NCBI GenBank assembly: GCA_009936895.1
Contig: JAACDS010000040.1
Span: 1-5,682, forward strand
Length of the DNA stretch: 5,682 nucleotides
Source of the DNA: Pseudomonadota bacterium
GTDB lineage: Bacteria; Pseudomonadota; Gammaproteobacteria; Pseudomonadales; Azotimanducaceae
Direction: 5' to 3'
Part shown: positions 1 to 5,682 of the stretch, one piece after another
Layout: every line of letters begins with the position of its first letter
How positions within the stretch are numbered: position 1 is the stretch's first letter
Translations under genes and position numbers: made by a program
The notes under the pieces: model-generated
The model's input: the letters and a program-made list of their open reading frames with translations, nothing else
Databases searched by the model: none
Told to the model about the DNA's origin: nothing

Positions 1-423
1 AAGTACGCGACAGCCTTTGAGGTAGAGCCTCGTTGGTTGGTCGACGCCGCCAGCCGACGACAGAAATGGATCGATCAGGCTCAGTCGTTGAACCTTTATA
101 TTGCCGGCGCTTCTGGAAAGAAGCTGGACATCACCTATCGCATGGCGTGGTTAAGTGGTTTAAAGACTACCTATTATTTACGTGCGCTGAGCGCCACCAG
201 CACCGAAAAATCCACGCTGGAGAAAGGCACGTTGAATGCCGTTTCGTCAGGTAGCGATGCAGGGATGGCAGCAGCCCCAGTTGCTGAGCCCGTACAGGCT
301 GCGGCGCCGGTCGTGGCACCGCCTGTTCCTCAAGCGGCAGCGATGGACATTGATTTAGGTGAAGCAGCGCCCGTTCCAATGGCCTGCTCGCTGGACGATC
401 CGGATTGTGAAGCCTGCCAATAG
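1..423 (+). CDS. nrdA: Class Ia ribonucleoside-diphosphate reductase, alpha (large) subunit, C-terminal end; 5' part outside the window
   Basis: This is the last 140 codons of the catalytic large subunit of class Ia ribonucleotide reductase, which reduces cytoplasmic ribonucleoside diphosphates to deoxyribonucleotides using a radical supplied by NrdB. The frame is open from base 1 and ends at TAG 421-423. Visible family features are the conserved region around KYATAFEVEPRW and RRQKWIDQAQSLN, and the paired tyrosines in KTTYYLRAL (codons at 172-177), which match the E. coli radical-transfer pair Tyr730/Tyr731. After about fragment residue 70 the protein becomes an Ala/Pro/Val-rich linker of some 55 residues. 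It ends in CEACQ, whose two cysteines (fragment residues 136 and 139) are the swinging-arm pair that re-reduces the active site by thioredoxin or glutaredoxin. A further Cys lies at 129. From memory, the Pseudomonas-type protein is about 960 residues, so roughly 85% lies upstream. nrdB follows 48 bases later with no terminator between, so the two are one operon. Any NrdR boxes would lie outside the window. Confidence 0.97.
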   Translation, partial: KYATAFEVEPRWLVDAASRRQKWIDQAQSLNLYIAGASGKKLDITYRMAWLSGLKTTYYLRALSATSTEKSTLEKGTLNAVSSGSDAGMAAAPVAEPVQAAAPVVAPPVPQAAAMDIDLGEAAPVPMACSLDDPDCEACQ

Positions 424-471
424 GCCCCAATCCGATGACGGATAACAGAATTTAATTTTAGGAGTACCACA

Positions 472-1770
472 ATGCTAAGTTGGGACGATTACGAAGAAAC
501 ACCAGCCGGCGCACCCGCCGAGCAGGCCGTTATAGCAACTGCCGTACAACAGCAGCTGGACGCGGACGCCGCACAGCAAGCGGCAGCACAAGCCGCCGCC
601 GAACAGGCAGCTCAGCAAGCCGCAGCACAAGCCGCCGCCGAACAGGCTGCTCAGCAAGCTGCCGCGGCACAAGCGCAGCAGGCTCAACAACAGGCAGCGG
701 CCCAAGCCGCTGCGCCGGCCCCGGCCCCCGTAGACGCGGCCAGCGGCAAAGAACAGCGCGTGACCGTGGACCAAAAAGCCATGATCAACTGCCGCGCAGA
801 CCTGAATCAGCTGGTGCCCTTCAAATACGAATGGGCATGGCAGAAGTATCTGGATGGCTGCGCCAACCACTGGATGCCGCAAGAAGTGAACATGACCGCA
901 GATATTGCGCTGTGGAAATCCGACGAAGGCCTCAGCGACGACGAGCGAACCATCGTCAAGCGCAGCCTAGGCTTCTTCTCCACCGCAGACTCTCTGGTCG
1001 CAAACAATCTGGTGCTGGCCATCTATCGACTGATCACCAATCCAGAATCCCGCCAGTACTTGCTGCGCCAAGCATTCGAAGAAGCCATTCACACCCACGC
1101 CTACCAGTACTGCATTGAGTCCCTGGGCATGGATGAAGGCGAGATCTTCAACATGTATCACGAAGTGCCAACCGTCGCCGAGAAGGCGTCTTGGGCACTG
1201 AAGTACACCAAGGAAATCAACGATCCGGGTTTCACCACGGGCACTGTCGACACAGACAAAACCCTGCTGAAGAACCTGATCGCTTATTACTGCGTCTTGG
1301 AAGGCATCTTCTTTTACTGCGGCTTCACCCAGATTTTGTCCATGGGCCGACGCAACAAGATGACCGGTACCTCCGAGCAGTTCCAGTACATCTTGCGTGA
1401 CGAGTCCATGCACGTGAACTTCGGTATCGACGTGATTAACCAAATCAAGCTGGAAAACCCACACCTGTGGGACGAAGAGATGCAGTCCGCTGCACGCGGC
1501 ATGATCTTGGAAGGCACCGAGCTGGAAGTAAGCTACGCACGCGACACCATGCCTCGCGGCGTGCTGGGTATGAACGCCAACATGATGGAAGAGTACCTGC
1601 AGTTCATCGCCAACCGCCGACTGGCGCAACTTGGCCTGAGCGAGCAGTACCCTGGCGTGAAGAACCCGTTTCCTTGGATGTCTGAAATCATGGATCTGAA
1701 GAAAGAGAAGAACTTCTTCGAAACCCGTGTAACGGACTATCAAACCGGTGGCGCGCTGACTTGGGACTAG
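472..1770 (+). CDS. nrdB: Class Ia ribonucleoside-diphosphate reductase, beta (small, radical-generating) subunit
   Basis: This 432-residue R2 protein houses the dimetal centre and tyrosyl radical that drive nucleotide reduction in NrdA. By comparison with E. coli R2, the metal ligands are Asp173, Glu204, His207, Glu277, Glu311 and His314, and the radical tyrosine is Tyr211 (motif EEAIHTHAYQY); all are intact. The C-terminal tail, which docks on NrdA, keeps a tyrosine at 423 (DYQTGGALTWD), likely equivalent to Tyr356 of the radical-transfer path. The start is ATG 472, with AGGAG at 460-464 seven bases upstream, and the opening MLSWDDYE resembles Pseudomonas NrdB. The catalytic body begins near residue 97. 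Residues 33-86 form an Ala/Gln-rich low-complexity segment built partly from a tandem repeat; I recall Pseudomonas NrdB as about 415 residues with a different N-terminal extension, so this one is slightly long. No ATP-cone is visible in the extension. The gene follows nrdA in one operon and is closed by the terminator at 1803-1831. Confidence 0.98.
   Translation: MLSWDDYEETPAGAPAEQAVIATAVQQQLDADAAQQAAAQAAAEQAAQQAAAQAAAEQAAQQAAAAQAQQAQQQAAAQAAAPAPAPVDAASGKEQRVTVDQKAMINCRADLNQLVPFKYEWAWQKYLDGCANHWMPQEVNMTADIALWKSDEGLSDDERTIVKRSLGFFSTADSLVANNLVLAIYRLITNPESRQYLLRQAFEEAIHTHAYQYCIESLGMDEGEIFNMYHEVPTVAEKASWALKYTKEINDPGFTTGTVDTDKTLLKNLIAYYCVLEGIFFYCGFTQILSMGRRNKMTGTSEQFQYILRDESMHVNFGIDVINQIKLENPHLWDEEMQSAARGMILEGTELEVSYARDTMPRGVLGMNANMMEEYLQFIANRRLAQLGLSEQYPGVKNPFPWMSEIMDLKKEKNFFETRVTDYQTGGALTWD
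568..666 (+). repeat. 39-base in-frame tandem repeat in nrdB encoding an Ala/Gln-rich segment
   Basis: Two adjacent 39-base units (568-606 and 607-645) each encode AAQQAAAQAAAEQ and differ at only three bases, all at synonymous third positions. A third unit starts at 646 and matches for seven residues (to 666), then drifts into a looser A/Q-rich run up to about 720. Because even the silent positions are nearly identical, replication slippage or recent duplication is more likely than selection on the protein alone. Every unit is a multiple of three, so copy-number changes would keep the reading frame. Confidence 0.9.
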
Positions 1771-1802
1771 TTTTTTTGCAGCAAATCGCTAGGCGACCAT
1801 TG

Positions 1803-1831
1803 AAAAGCCCTCGTTAAGAGGGCTTTTTTTT
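1803..1831 (+). terminator. Rho-independent terminator of the nrdAB operon
   Basis: The left arm AGCCCTC (1806-1812) pairs perfectly with GAGGGCT (1818-1824) around a five-base GTTAA loop. The stem can extend by three A-T pairs using AAA at 1803-1805. Eight T residues run from 1824 to 1831. It sits 33 bases after the nrdB stop on the same strand and separates the nrd transcript from the acylase gene. Confidence 0.93.
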
Positions 1832-1899
1832 GCCTGTGCGTTTTCTCGCAGCGAAAGCAGCACACTGGCGACTTTGCTAAGGTTAAGCATCGTTATCTC

Positions 1900-1903
1900 A
1901 AGG
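1900..1903 (+). promoter_or_regulatory. Ribosome binding site that decides the acylase start
   Basis: AAGG at 1900-1903 lies nine bases before ATG 1913. The in-frame TTG at 1874 has no purine-rich sequence at a suitable distance, and starting there would put 13 extra residues, including a Pro-Pro pair, ahead of the signal peptide. ATG 1913 is therefore preferred. The site is modest, so this rests on both spacing and the signal-peptide argument. Confidence 0.55.
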
Positions 1904-1912
1904 CCACCCAAT

Positions 1913-4267
1913 ATGTTCTTCACTCATTGTCGATCCGCCTACCGCCTGCTGCTGACGCTCAGCCTACTGTTCACCAGCCTAACCAGCGCGGCTGGCGACT
2001 CCACCGAATACACAGTCGACGGCCTCAGTGCCCCCGCCGACATCATCGTGGATGAATACGGCGTGCCGCATATCTACGCCAACGATCACTACGATGTGTT
2101 CTTCGTGCAGGGCTTCAATGCAGCTCGAGATCGCCTGTGGCAGATCGACCTGTGGAAACGTCGTGGCCTGGGCCAGCTATCGGAAATTTTGGGCGAACAA
2201 CATGTCGCCCAAGACAAAGCCGCGCGCATGTTCGTCTATCGCGGCGATATGTACGCCGAGTGGCTGGCCTACGGCAACGACGCCAAACGTATTGCCGAAT
2301 CGTTTACCGCAGGCATCAATGCCTTTGTCGAAGCTGCCAAAGCCAATCCGGATTTAATGCCGGTAGAATTTGACATGCTCGGCTATGAGCCGAGCCTTTG
2401 GAGCGCCGACGATGTTGTGCGCATCCGAAGCAACGGCCTATGGCGCAACGTGGTAACCGAGGTCTGGCGCGCACGCCTTGCCTGTAAGGATCAAATGACG
2501 TTGGCTGCTCAGTGGCTGACCTTGGAACCCGAATGGCAGACAGAAACCCCCGCTGGCCTGAACCCCTGCGTCATCCCCGACAACGTGTTGGATAACTACC
2601 TGCTCGCCAAGGCGCCCGTGGACTTCAGCAGACAACCGGCCCAAGAACAAATGGCGAGCCTGCTGGAACAAGCCACCCACGACGCGCACCACCTGGATGT
2701 GGGCAGCAACAACTGGGTGGTCAGCGGATCGCGTACTACCACAGGCCGGCCCATTCTTGCCGATGACCCACATCGTGGCCACGCAGTGCCATCACTGCGC
2801 TACATCGCCCACTTAAATGGCCCGGGCATCAATGTTATCGGCGCTGGCGAGCCGGCCTTGCCCGGGATATCCATTGGTCATAACGACGAAATTGCGTTCG
2901 GCCTGACAATTTTCCCCATCGATCAAGAAGACCTGTACGTCTACAAAAAGAAGCGCGGGGGCTACGAATACAAGGGCGATGTAGAACCCTTTGTCGAGGT
3001 TCAGGAATCCGTCGCCGTTAAAAATGGCAAGCCGCAGAACATTTCATTGAAATTTACCCGGCATGGCCCTGTTGTTGCGGAGACCAAAAAACACGCCTTT
3101 GTGGTTCGCGCCGCATGGCTTGAACCGGGCATGGCCCCCTACTTTGGCAGCATCGAATACATGCGCGCTCAGAATTTTCGGGAGTTCGTCGGAGCCCTCA
3201 ACCGCTGGGGTGCGCCCTCCGAAAATCAGGTCTACGCAGACACCGAAGGCAACATTGGCTACAAGCCTGCTGGTCGCTTTCCCAAGCGCGACAACTGGGA
3301 CGGCTTGATGCCAGTGCCCGGCGACGGGCGCTACGAATGGGACGGCTATTTCGACATGGATGTGCTGCCGGAAGAATACAACCCCAAGCGCGGATTCAGC
3401 GGTACCGCCAACGCCATGAGCCTGCCTGGTGACTATCCCATTGATCAATACAAGGTTGGCTTTGAGTGGTCTGCCCCGTGGCGCTACAAGCGTTTGTGGG
3501 AGTTTTTGGATACGCCGGAATCCCACAGCATGGAAGATTCACTGGCTTTGCAACGCGACTACCATTCAGTGCTCACGCGTCGGGTCTTGGCCCTCCTACC
3601 AGATCTGGCCAAGACCAACCCCAACAGCGGTGGTCCGCTATTGGCCTCTTGGGACCAGCGTTTGGACGCCGACAGCGCCGCCGCGGCGCTGTGGAATGTC
3701 TGGTTTTACCGACACCTCAGTCCGGCCCTAGGCCGCAGTCTAAACAAAGACGATGAACCCCCAGCCGGCACACTGTCCACCCAAACCACCCTAGAGCTGC
3801 TAAGCACGCAAGAGGGACAAGCAACAGCCATAACCAGCCTGCGCGCGGCTTGGACCGCGACAAGCGACCTCCTGGGCGGTGACACGAGCAAATGGCAGTG
3901 GGGTGATCTGCATCAGATCGTCTTCAAACACCCGCTATTGGATCGGGCGAACGCAAACTTGGCGGAGCAAATGCGCATCAAACCCTACCCTCGGGGCGGG
4001 AGTGCAAACACCACCAACAACACGGGATTTGGTGCAGACAACTTCAACGTTAGAAGCGGCGCATCGTTTCGCATGGTGGTCGATGTGGGCAATTGGGACG
4101 CCGCACGCATGACAAACGCACCAGGACAGTCCGGAGATCCGCGTTCACCCTTCTACGATAACTTGCTGGAAAACTGGGCTACCGAAGACCACGTGCCTAT
4201 GTTGTTCAGTCGAGAAAAGGTCGAGGAAAGCGCCGTGATGACGATCAAACTGACGCCCAGCAACTAA
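1913..4267 (+). CDS. Penicillin acylase family protein (secreted Ntn-hydrolase amidase; possible acyl-homoserine lactone acylase)
   Basis: This 784-residue precursor hydrolyses an amide bond, releasing an acyl group from an amine. Numbered from ATG 1913, residues 1-27 are a Sec-type signal peptide: a basic start, a Leu-rich core, and likely cleavage near TSAA. The alpha-chain region follows with the family motif DEYGVPHIYA and RDRLWQIDLWKRRGLGQLSE. The beta chain should start by self-cleavage before Ser265 in GSNNW, leaving about 520 residues. Ungapped comparison with E. coli penicillin G acylase places the oxyanion Asn at residue 500 (SGTANAMS), calcium-type ligands Asp337 and Asp340 (beta 73 and 76), and His at beta position 23 (DPHR), where penicillin G acylase has Gln and the AHL acylase PvdQ has His. 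Only two cysteines (191 and 218) remain in the mature chain, both in alpha, and could form a disulfide. The gene lies after the nrdB terminator, so it needs its own promoter, which I could not identify with confidence. Family is certain; substrate is not. Confidence 0.93.
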   Translation: MFFTHCRSAYRLLLTLSLLFTSLTSAAGDSTEYTVDGLSAPADIIVDEYGVPHIYANDHYDVFFVQGFNAARDRLWQIDLWKRRGLGQLSEILGEQHVAQDKAARMFVYRGDMYAEWLAYGNDAKRIAESFTAGINAFVEAAKANPDLMPVEFDMLGYEPSLWSADDVVRIRSNGLWRNVVTEVWRARLACKDQMTLAAQWLTLEPEWQTETPAGLNPCVIPDNVLDNYLLAKAPVDFSRQPAQEQMASLLEQATHDAHHLDVGSNNWVVSGSRTTTGRPILADDPHRGHAVPSLRYIAHLNGPGINVIGAGEPALPGISIGHNDEIAFGLTIFPIDQEDLYVYKKKRGGYEYKGDVEPFVEVQESVAVKNGKPQNISLKFTRHGPVVAETKKHAFVVRAAWLEPGMAPYFGSIEYMRAQNFREFVGALNRWGAPSENQVYADTEGNIGYKPAGRFPKRDNWDGLMPVPGDGRYEWDGYFDMDVLPEEYNPKRGFSGTANAMSLPGDYPIDQYKVGFEWSAPWRYKRLWEFLDTPESHSMEDSLALQRDYHSVLTRRVLALLPDLAKTNPNSGGPLLASWDQRLDADSAAAALWNVWFYRHLSPALGRSLNKDDEPPAGTLSTQTTLELLSTQEGQATAITSLRAAWTATSDLLGGDTSKWQWGDLHQIVFKHPLLDRANANLAEQMRIKPYPRGGSANTTNNTGFGADNFNVRSGASFRMVVDVGNWDAARMTNAPGQSGDPRSPFYDNLLENWATEDHVPMLFSREKVEESAVMTIKLTPSN

Positions 4268-5160
4268 GCTCTGGGCGGCAACTGCTCGCAGACTTCTTTC
4301 AAGGCGTCGACAAAAGCCAGGGGCTGATCGAGAAAGACGTGATGCTGGGCATCGGCAATTTCGCGGAACGGGAAGTCCTGAGGCACCAGCTCCTGCATGT
4401 ATTCTAGGCTTTGGCGTGAATACAGTTCGCTGTCTGCGCCAAAAATCACCCCTAGCGGTACAGTAAGGGACTGAAAATCTTCGGGCTTTCGGTCCACTTC
4501 GGTCAACGTCGTGAACAGATCTTCATCGAACTTCCATGCCCAACCGCCATCCATTGGCATAAGCGAGTTCCGCGCAATGTACTGCAGGATGTATTCGTTC
4601 TCGCAAGGCTGAGGCGGCTGCAAACGAAAACGCATCAACGCGCTGTCGCGATCGGGGTAGATTTTGCCCTGCATACCGCCCATGTTCGGTCGGTCGGGTA
4701 TTGGCTCGTGAGGGTGACGAATACCGGAAGCCACGAGGATCAAACCGCCAAATTTCTCCGGATGAAGGTTGGCGGCTTTGACGGCCATGTACCCGCCGAA
4801 GCTGTGTGCAACCACCAAAGTGTCTGCACCCAAGCCCGCGTGCTCAATCACCGCCAAAATTTCGTCGGCGTAAGTGGCACTCGAGTATTCATAGCGATAA
4901 TCCGAGTCGCCCATACCGGTAAGGTCCATGGCGGCGACTTGGTATTGGTCGGTCAGCTGAGGAGCAATGAAATCCCACCAACGTGAATGGGCATTCATGC
5001 CGTGAATCAGCAACATGCCCGGCTTGCCAGGAGAAGGATAAAGTCGATAGGCCACGTCGCATTCGTCCACTTCAACGGTGCGACTTTCTGCCGGGGTATC
5101 TACCGCTTCCCAAAACCAATCTGGAATGGACGATGATTCTTCTTTATCCCAGCGTGCCAT
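4264..5160 (-). CDS. Alpha/beta hydrolase fold protein
   Basis: This complete 298-residue hydrolase of the broad alpha/beta-hydrolase fold cleaves an ester, C-C or related bond in a substrate I cannot name. The order of motifs is the oxyanion-hole HG at 53-54 (LLIHGMN), the DLTGMGDSD strand-loop at 79-87, the nucleophile elbow AHSFGG with Ser120, a variable cap domain around residues 150-215, the likely acid Asp243 (FGADSELY), and the catalytic His273 in AQHHVFLDQP. The full triad is present. There is no signal peptide, so it is cytoplasmic. ATG at 5158-5160 is preceded by a very strong Shine-Dalgarno sequence. It starts 57 bases after the dehydrogenase stop on the same strand and probably shares its transcript, which hints at a role in an acyl-CoA or ring-cleavage degradation route. 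Its stop overlaps that of the convergent acylase. MhpC-like hydrolases, haloalkane dehalogenase relatives and plain esterases are all possible. Confidence 0.9.
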   Translation of the reverse strand: MARWDKEESSSIPDWFWEAVDTPAESRTVEVDECDVAYRLYPSPGKPGMLLIHGMNAHSRWWDFIAPQLTDQYQVAAMDLTGMGDSDYRYEYSSATYADEILAVIEHAGLGADTLVVAHSFGGYMAVKAANLHPEKFGGLILVASGIRHPHEPIPDRPNMGGMQGKIYPDRDSALMRFRLQPPQPCENEYILQYIARNSLMPMDGGWAWKFDEDLFTTLTEVDRKPEDFQSLTVPLGVIFGADSELYSRQSLEYMQELVPQDFPFREIADAQHHVFLDQPLAFVDALKEVCEQLPPRA

Positions 5161-5163
5161 AGG

Positions 5164-5174
5164 CCCTCCTCCTC
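5164..5174 (-). promoter_or_regulatory. Unusually strong ribosome binding site for the alpha/beta hydrolase
   Basis: Read on the minus strand this is GAGGAGGAGGG, which contains overlapping near-perfect matches to the anti-Shine-Dalgarno sequence. The core GGAGG (5168-5172) is seven bases from ATG 5160. It fixes the start codon and predicts efficient translation, stronger than the sites before nrdB or the acylase. Confidence 0.85.
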
Positions 5175-5182
5175 AGACGCTC

Positions 5183-5200
5183 GCCCCGCGATCACGGGGC
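5183..5200 (-). other. GC-rich hairpin between the dehydrogenase and hydrolase genes
   Basis: GCCCCG at 5183-5188 pairs perfectly with CGGGGC at 5195-5200 around a six-base loop. It lies in the 57-base gap of the minus-strand pair, 17 bases past the dehydrogenase stop and just upstream of the hydrolase ribosome binding site. No T-run follows in either direction, so it is not a standard terminator. It could stabilise the upstream message or be chance in a short GC-rich stretch. Confidence 0.5.
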
Positions 5201-5217
5201 TGGATTTAACTCGTACG

Positions 5218-5682
5218 CTACAGCGCACCGAATCGCTTCAAGTGGAAGTCTGAGTTGCCAAACAATGTGTCAATAATGGTTAGACGCTTGAAGTAGTGGC
5301 CAATGTTCAGCTCTTCTGTCATGCCCATGCCGCCGTGCAGCTGCACCGCGTTCTGACCAACAAATTTACCGGACTTACCAATCTGCACCTTGAACGCACT
5401 GATTGCTTTTTGCGCTTCGACACCATAACCCTCGTCCAGACGCATTGCCGCCATGAACATCAGTGACTTGGACTGCTCATGTTCCATAAACATGTCGACC
5501 ATGCGGTGCTGTAGCACCTGGAACTTACCGATCGCCTGACCGAACTGCTCGCGCTGACGGCAGTACTCTACGGTTTCTTTATACAGCTTTTCCATGCAGC
5601 CGACAGCTTCAGAGCCTACAGCCAGGATGCCTTCGTCGATGGCCTGTTCCAGCGCAGCGTAGCCCTTACCGACTTCGCCCAT
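5218..5682 (-). CDS. Acyl-CoA dehydrogenase family protein, C-terminal part; 5' end outside the window
   Basis: These 154 codons are the C-terminal helical domain of an FAD-dependent acyl-CoA dehydrogenase (usual length about 380 residues), which introduces a double bond alpha-beta to a CoA thioester. Seen in the fragment are REQFGQAIGKFQ (residues 44-55), the FAD-contacting RxQFG element, and QLHGGMGMTEE (114-124), which fits the family signature Q-x-x-G-G-x-G. GHYFKRLTIIDTLFG resembles the small subunit of pimeloyl-CoA dehydrogenase as I remember it. Aligning without gaps from QxxGGxG to MCAD, the position of catalytic Glu376 is Phe141, so the standard base is absent. The alternative base position known from isovaleryl-CoA dehydrogenase aligns to Gly18, next to Glu17. 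The frame is open to the window edge, and the ATG at 5680-5682 is probably an internal Met, since the FAD/CoA-binding N-terminal domains must lie beyond. The stop is TAG at 5218-5220. The hydrolase gene follows 57 bases downstream, probably in the same operon. Confidence 0.92.
   Translation of the reverse strand: MGEVGKGYAALEQAIDEGILAVGSEAVGCMEKLYKETVEYCRQREQFGQAIGKFQVLQHRMVDMFMEHEQSKSLMFMAAMRLDEGYGVEAQKAISAFKVQIGKSGKFVGQNAVQLHGGMGMTEELNIGHYFKRLTIIDTLFGNSDFHLKRFGAL

Noticed and set aside
568..666. Direct repeats considered as a CRISPR array or intergenic repeat element
   Set aside because: The units are contiguous without spacers, lie within a coding frame, and are multiples of three that keep the NrdB reading frame.
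475..882. Minus-strand open frame rich in Leu, Gly and Cys opposite the nrdB repeat
   Set aside because: It is the reverse reading of the Ala/Gln codon repeats. The apparent hydrophobic repeats follow from that and not from a membrane protein gene.
967..1743. A 258-codon open frame on the minus strand opposite nrdB
   Set aside because: nrdB is unmistakable in the plus strand, and long antisense frames are common opposite strongly codon-biased GC-rich genes. The antisense product has no recognisable motif.
1771..1777. Run of seven T residues right after the nrdB stop as a terminator
   Set aside because: No convincing stem precedes it. The true hairpin with its own T-run is at 1803-1831.
1874..1876. 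TTG as the acylase start codon
   Set aside because: It has no good ribosome binding site and would bury the signal peptide behind 13 extra residues. ATG 1913 has AAGG at suitable spacing and gives a normal signal peptide.
1832..1912. Search for a sigma-70 promoter ahead of the acylase
   Set aside because: No pair of -35 and -10 boxes with acceptable matches and spacing stood out, so none is annotated, although a promoter must exist here or within the end of nrdB.
5680..5682. ATG at the right edge as the start of the dehydrogenase gene
   Set aside because: A 154-residue protein would lack the FAD- and CoA-binding N-terminal domains. The homologous stretch in this family lies in the middle of the protein, so the gene almost certainly continues past the window.

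Overview
The window carries five protein-coding genes on a chromosomal stretch of what looks like a gammaproteobacterium, probably a Pseudomonas-like or marine oceanospirillal/cellvibrional lineage. The main clue is the class Ia ribonucleotide reductase pair: the NrdA tail (ending in CEACQ) and the NrdB body closely follow the Pseudomonas-type subgroup as I remember it, not the E. coli type. The genus cannot be fixed from the sequence alone. I see no tRNA, rRNA, CRISPR array, insertion sequence, phage gene or attachment site.

Layout: (1) 1-423, + strand, the 3' end of nrdA. (2) 472-1770, + strand, complete nrdB, 48 bases downstream and surely in the same transcript, which ends at a clear rho-independent terminator at 1803-1831. 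(3) 1913-4267, + strand, an exported self-processing N-terminal-nucleophile (Ntn) hydrolase of the penicillin acylase family. (4) 4264-5160, - strand, an alpha/beta hydrolase converging on the acylase, with overlapping stop codons. (5) 5218-5682, - strand, the C-terminal part of an acyl-CoA dehydrogenase, 57 bases upstream of the hydrolase and probably in the same operon.

The window has three functional blocks. NrdA and NrdB together reduce ribonucleoside diphosphates to deoxyribonucleotides. The acylase is a periplasmic amide hydrolase with its own transcription start after the nrd terminator; N-acyl homoserine lactones (AHLs) are a possible but unproven substrate. The dehydrogenase and hydrolase pair points to breakdown of some acyl-CoA or ring compound in the cytoplasm.

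I found no clearly undescribed system. The points most worth a second look are a 39-base in-frame tandem repeat that builds an Ala/Gln-rich extension on NrdB, the absence of the canonical catalytic glutamate in the dehydrogenase fragment (suggesting a hetero-oligomeric enzyme), and the acylase's conserved active-site residues, including an AHL-acylase-like His at beta position 23.
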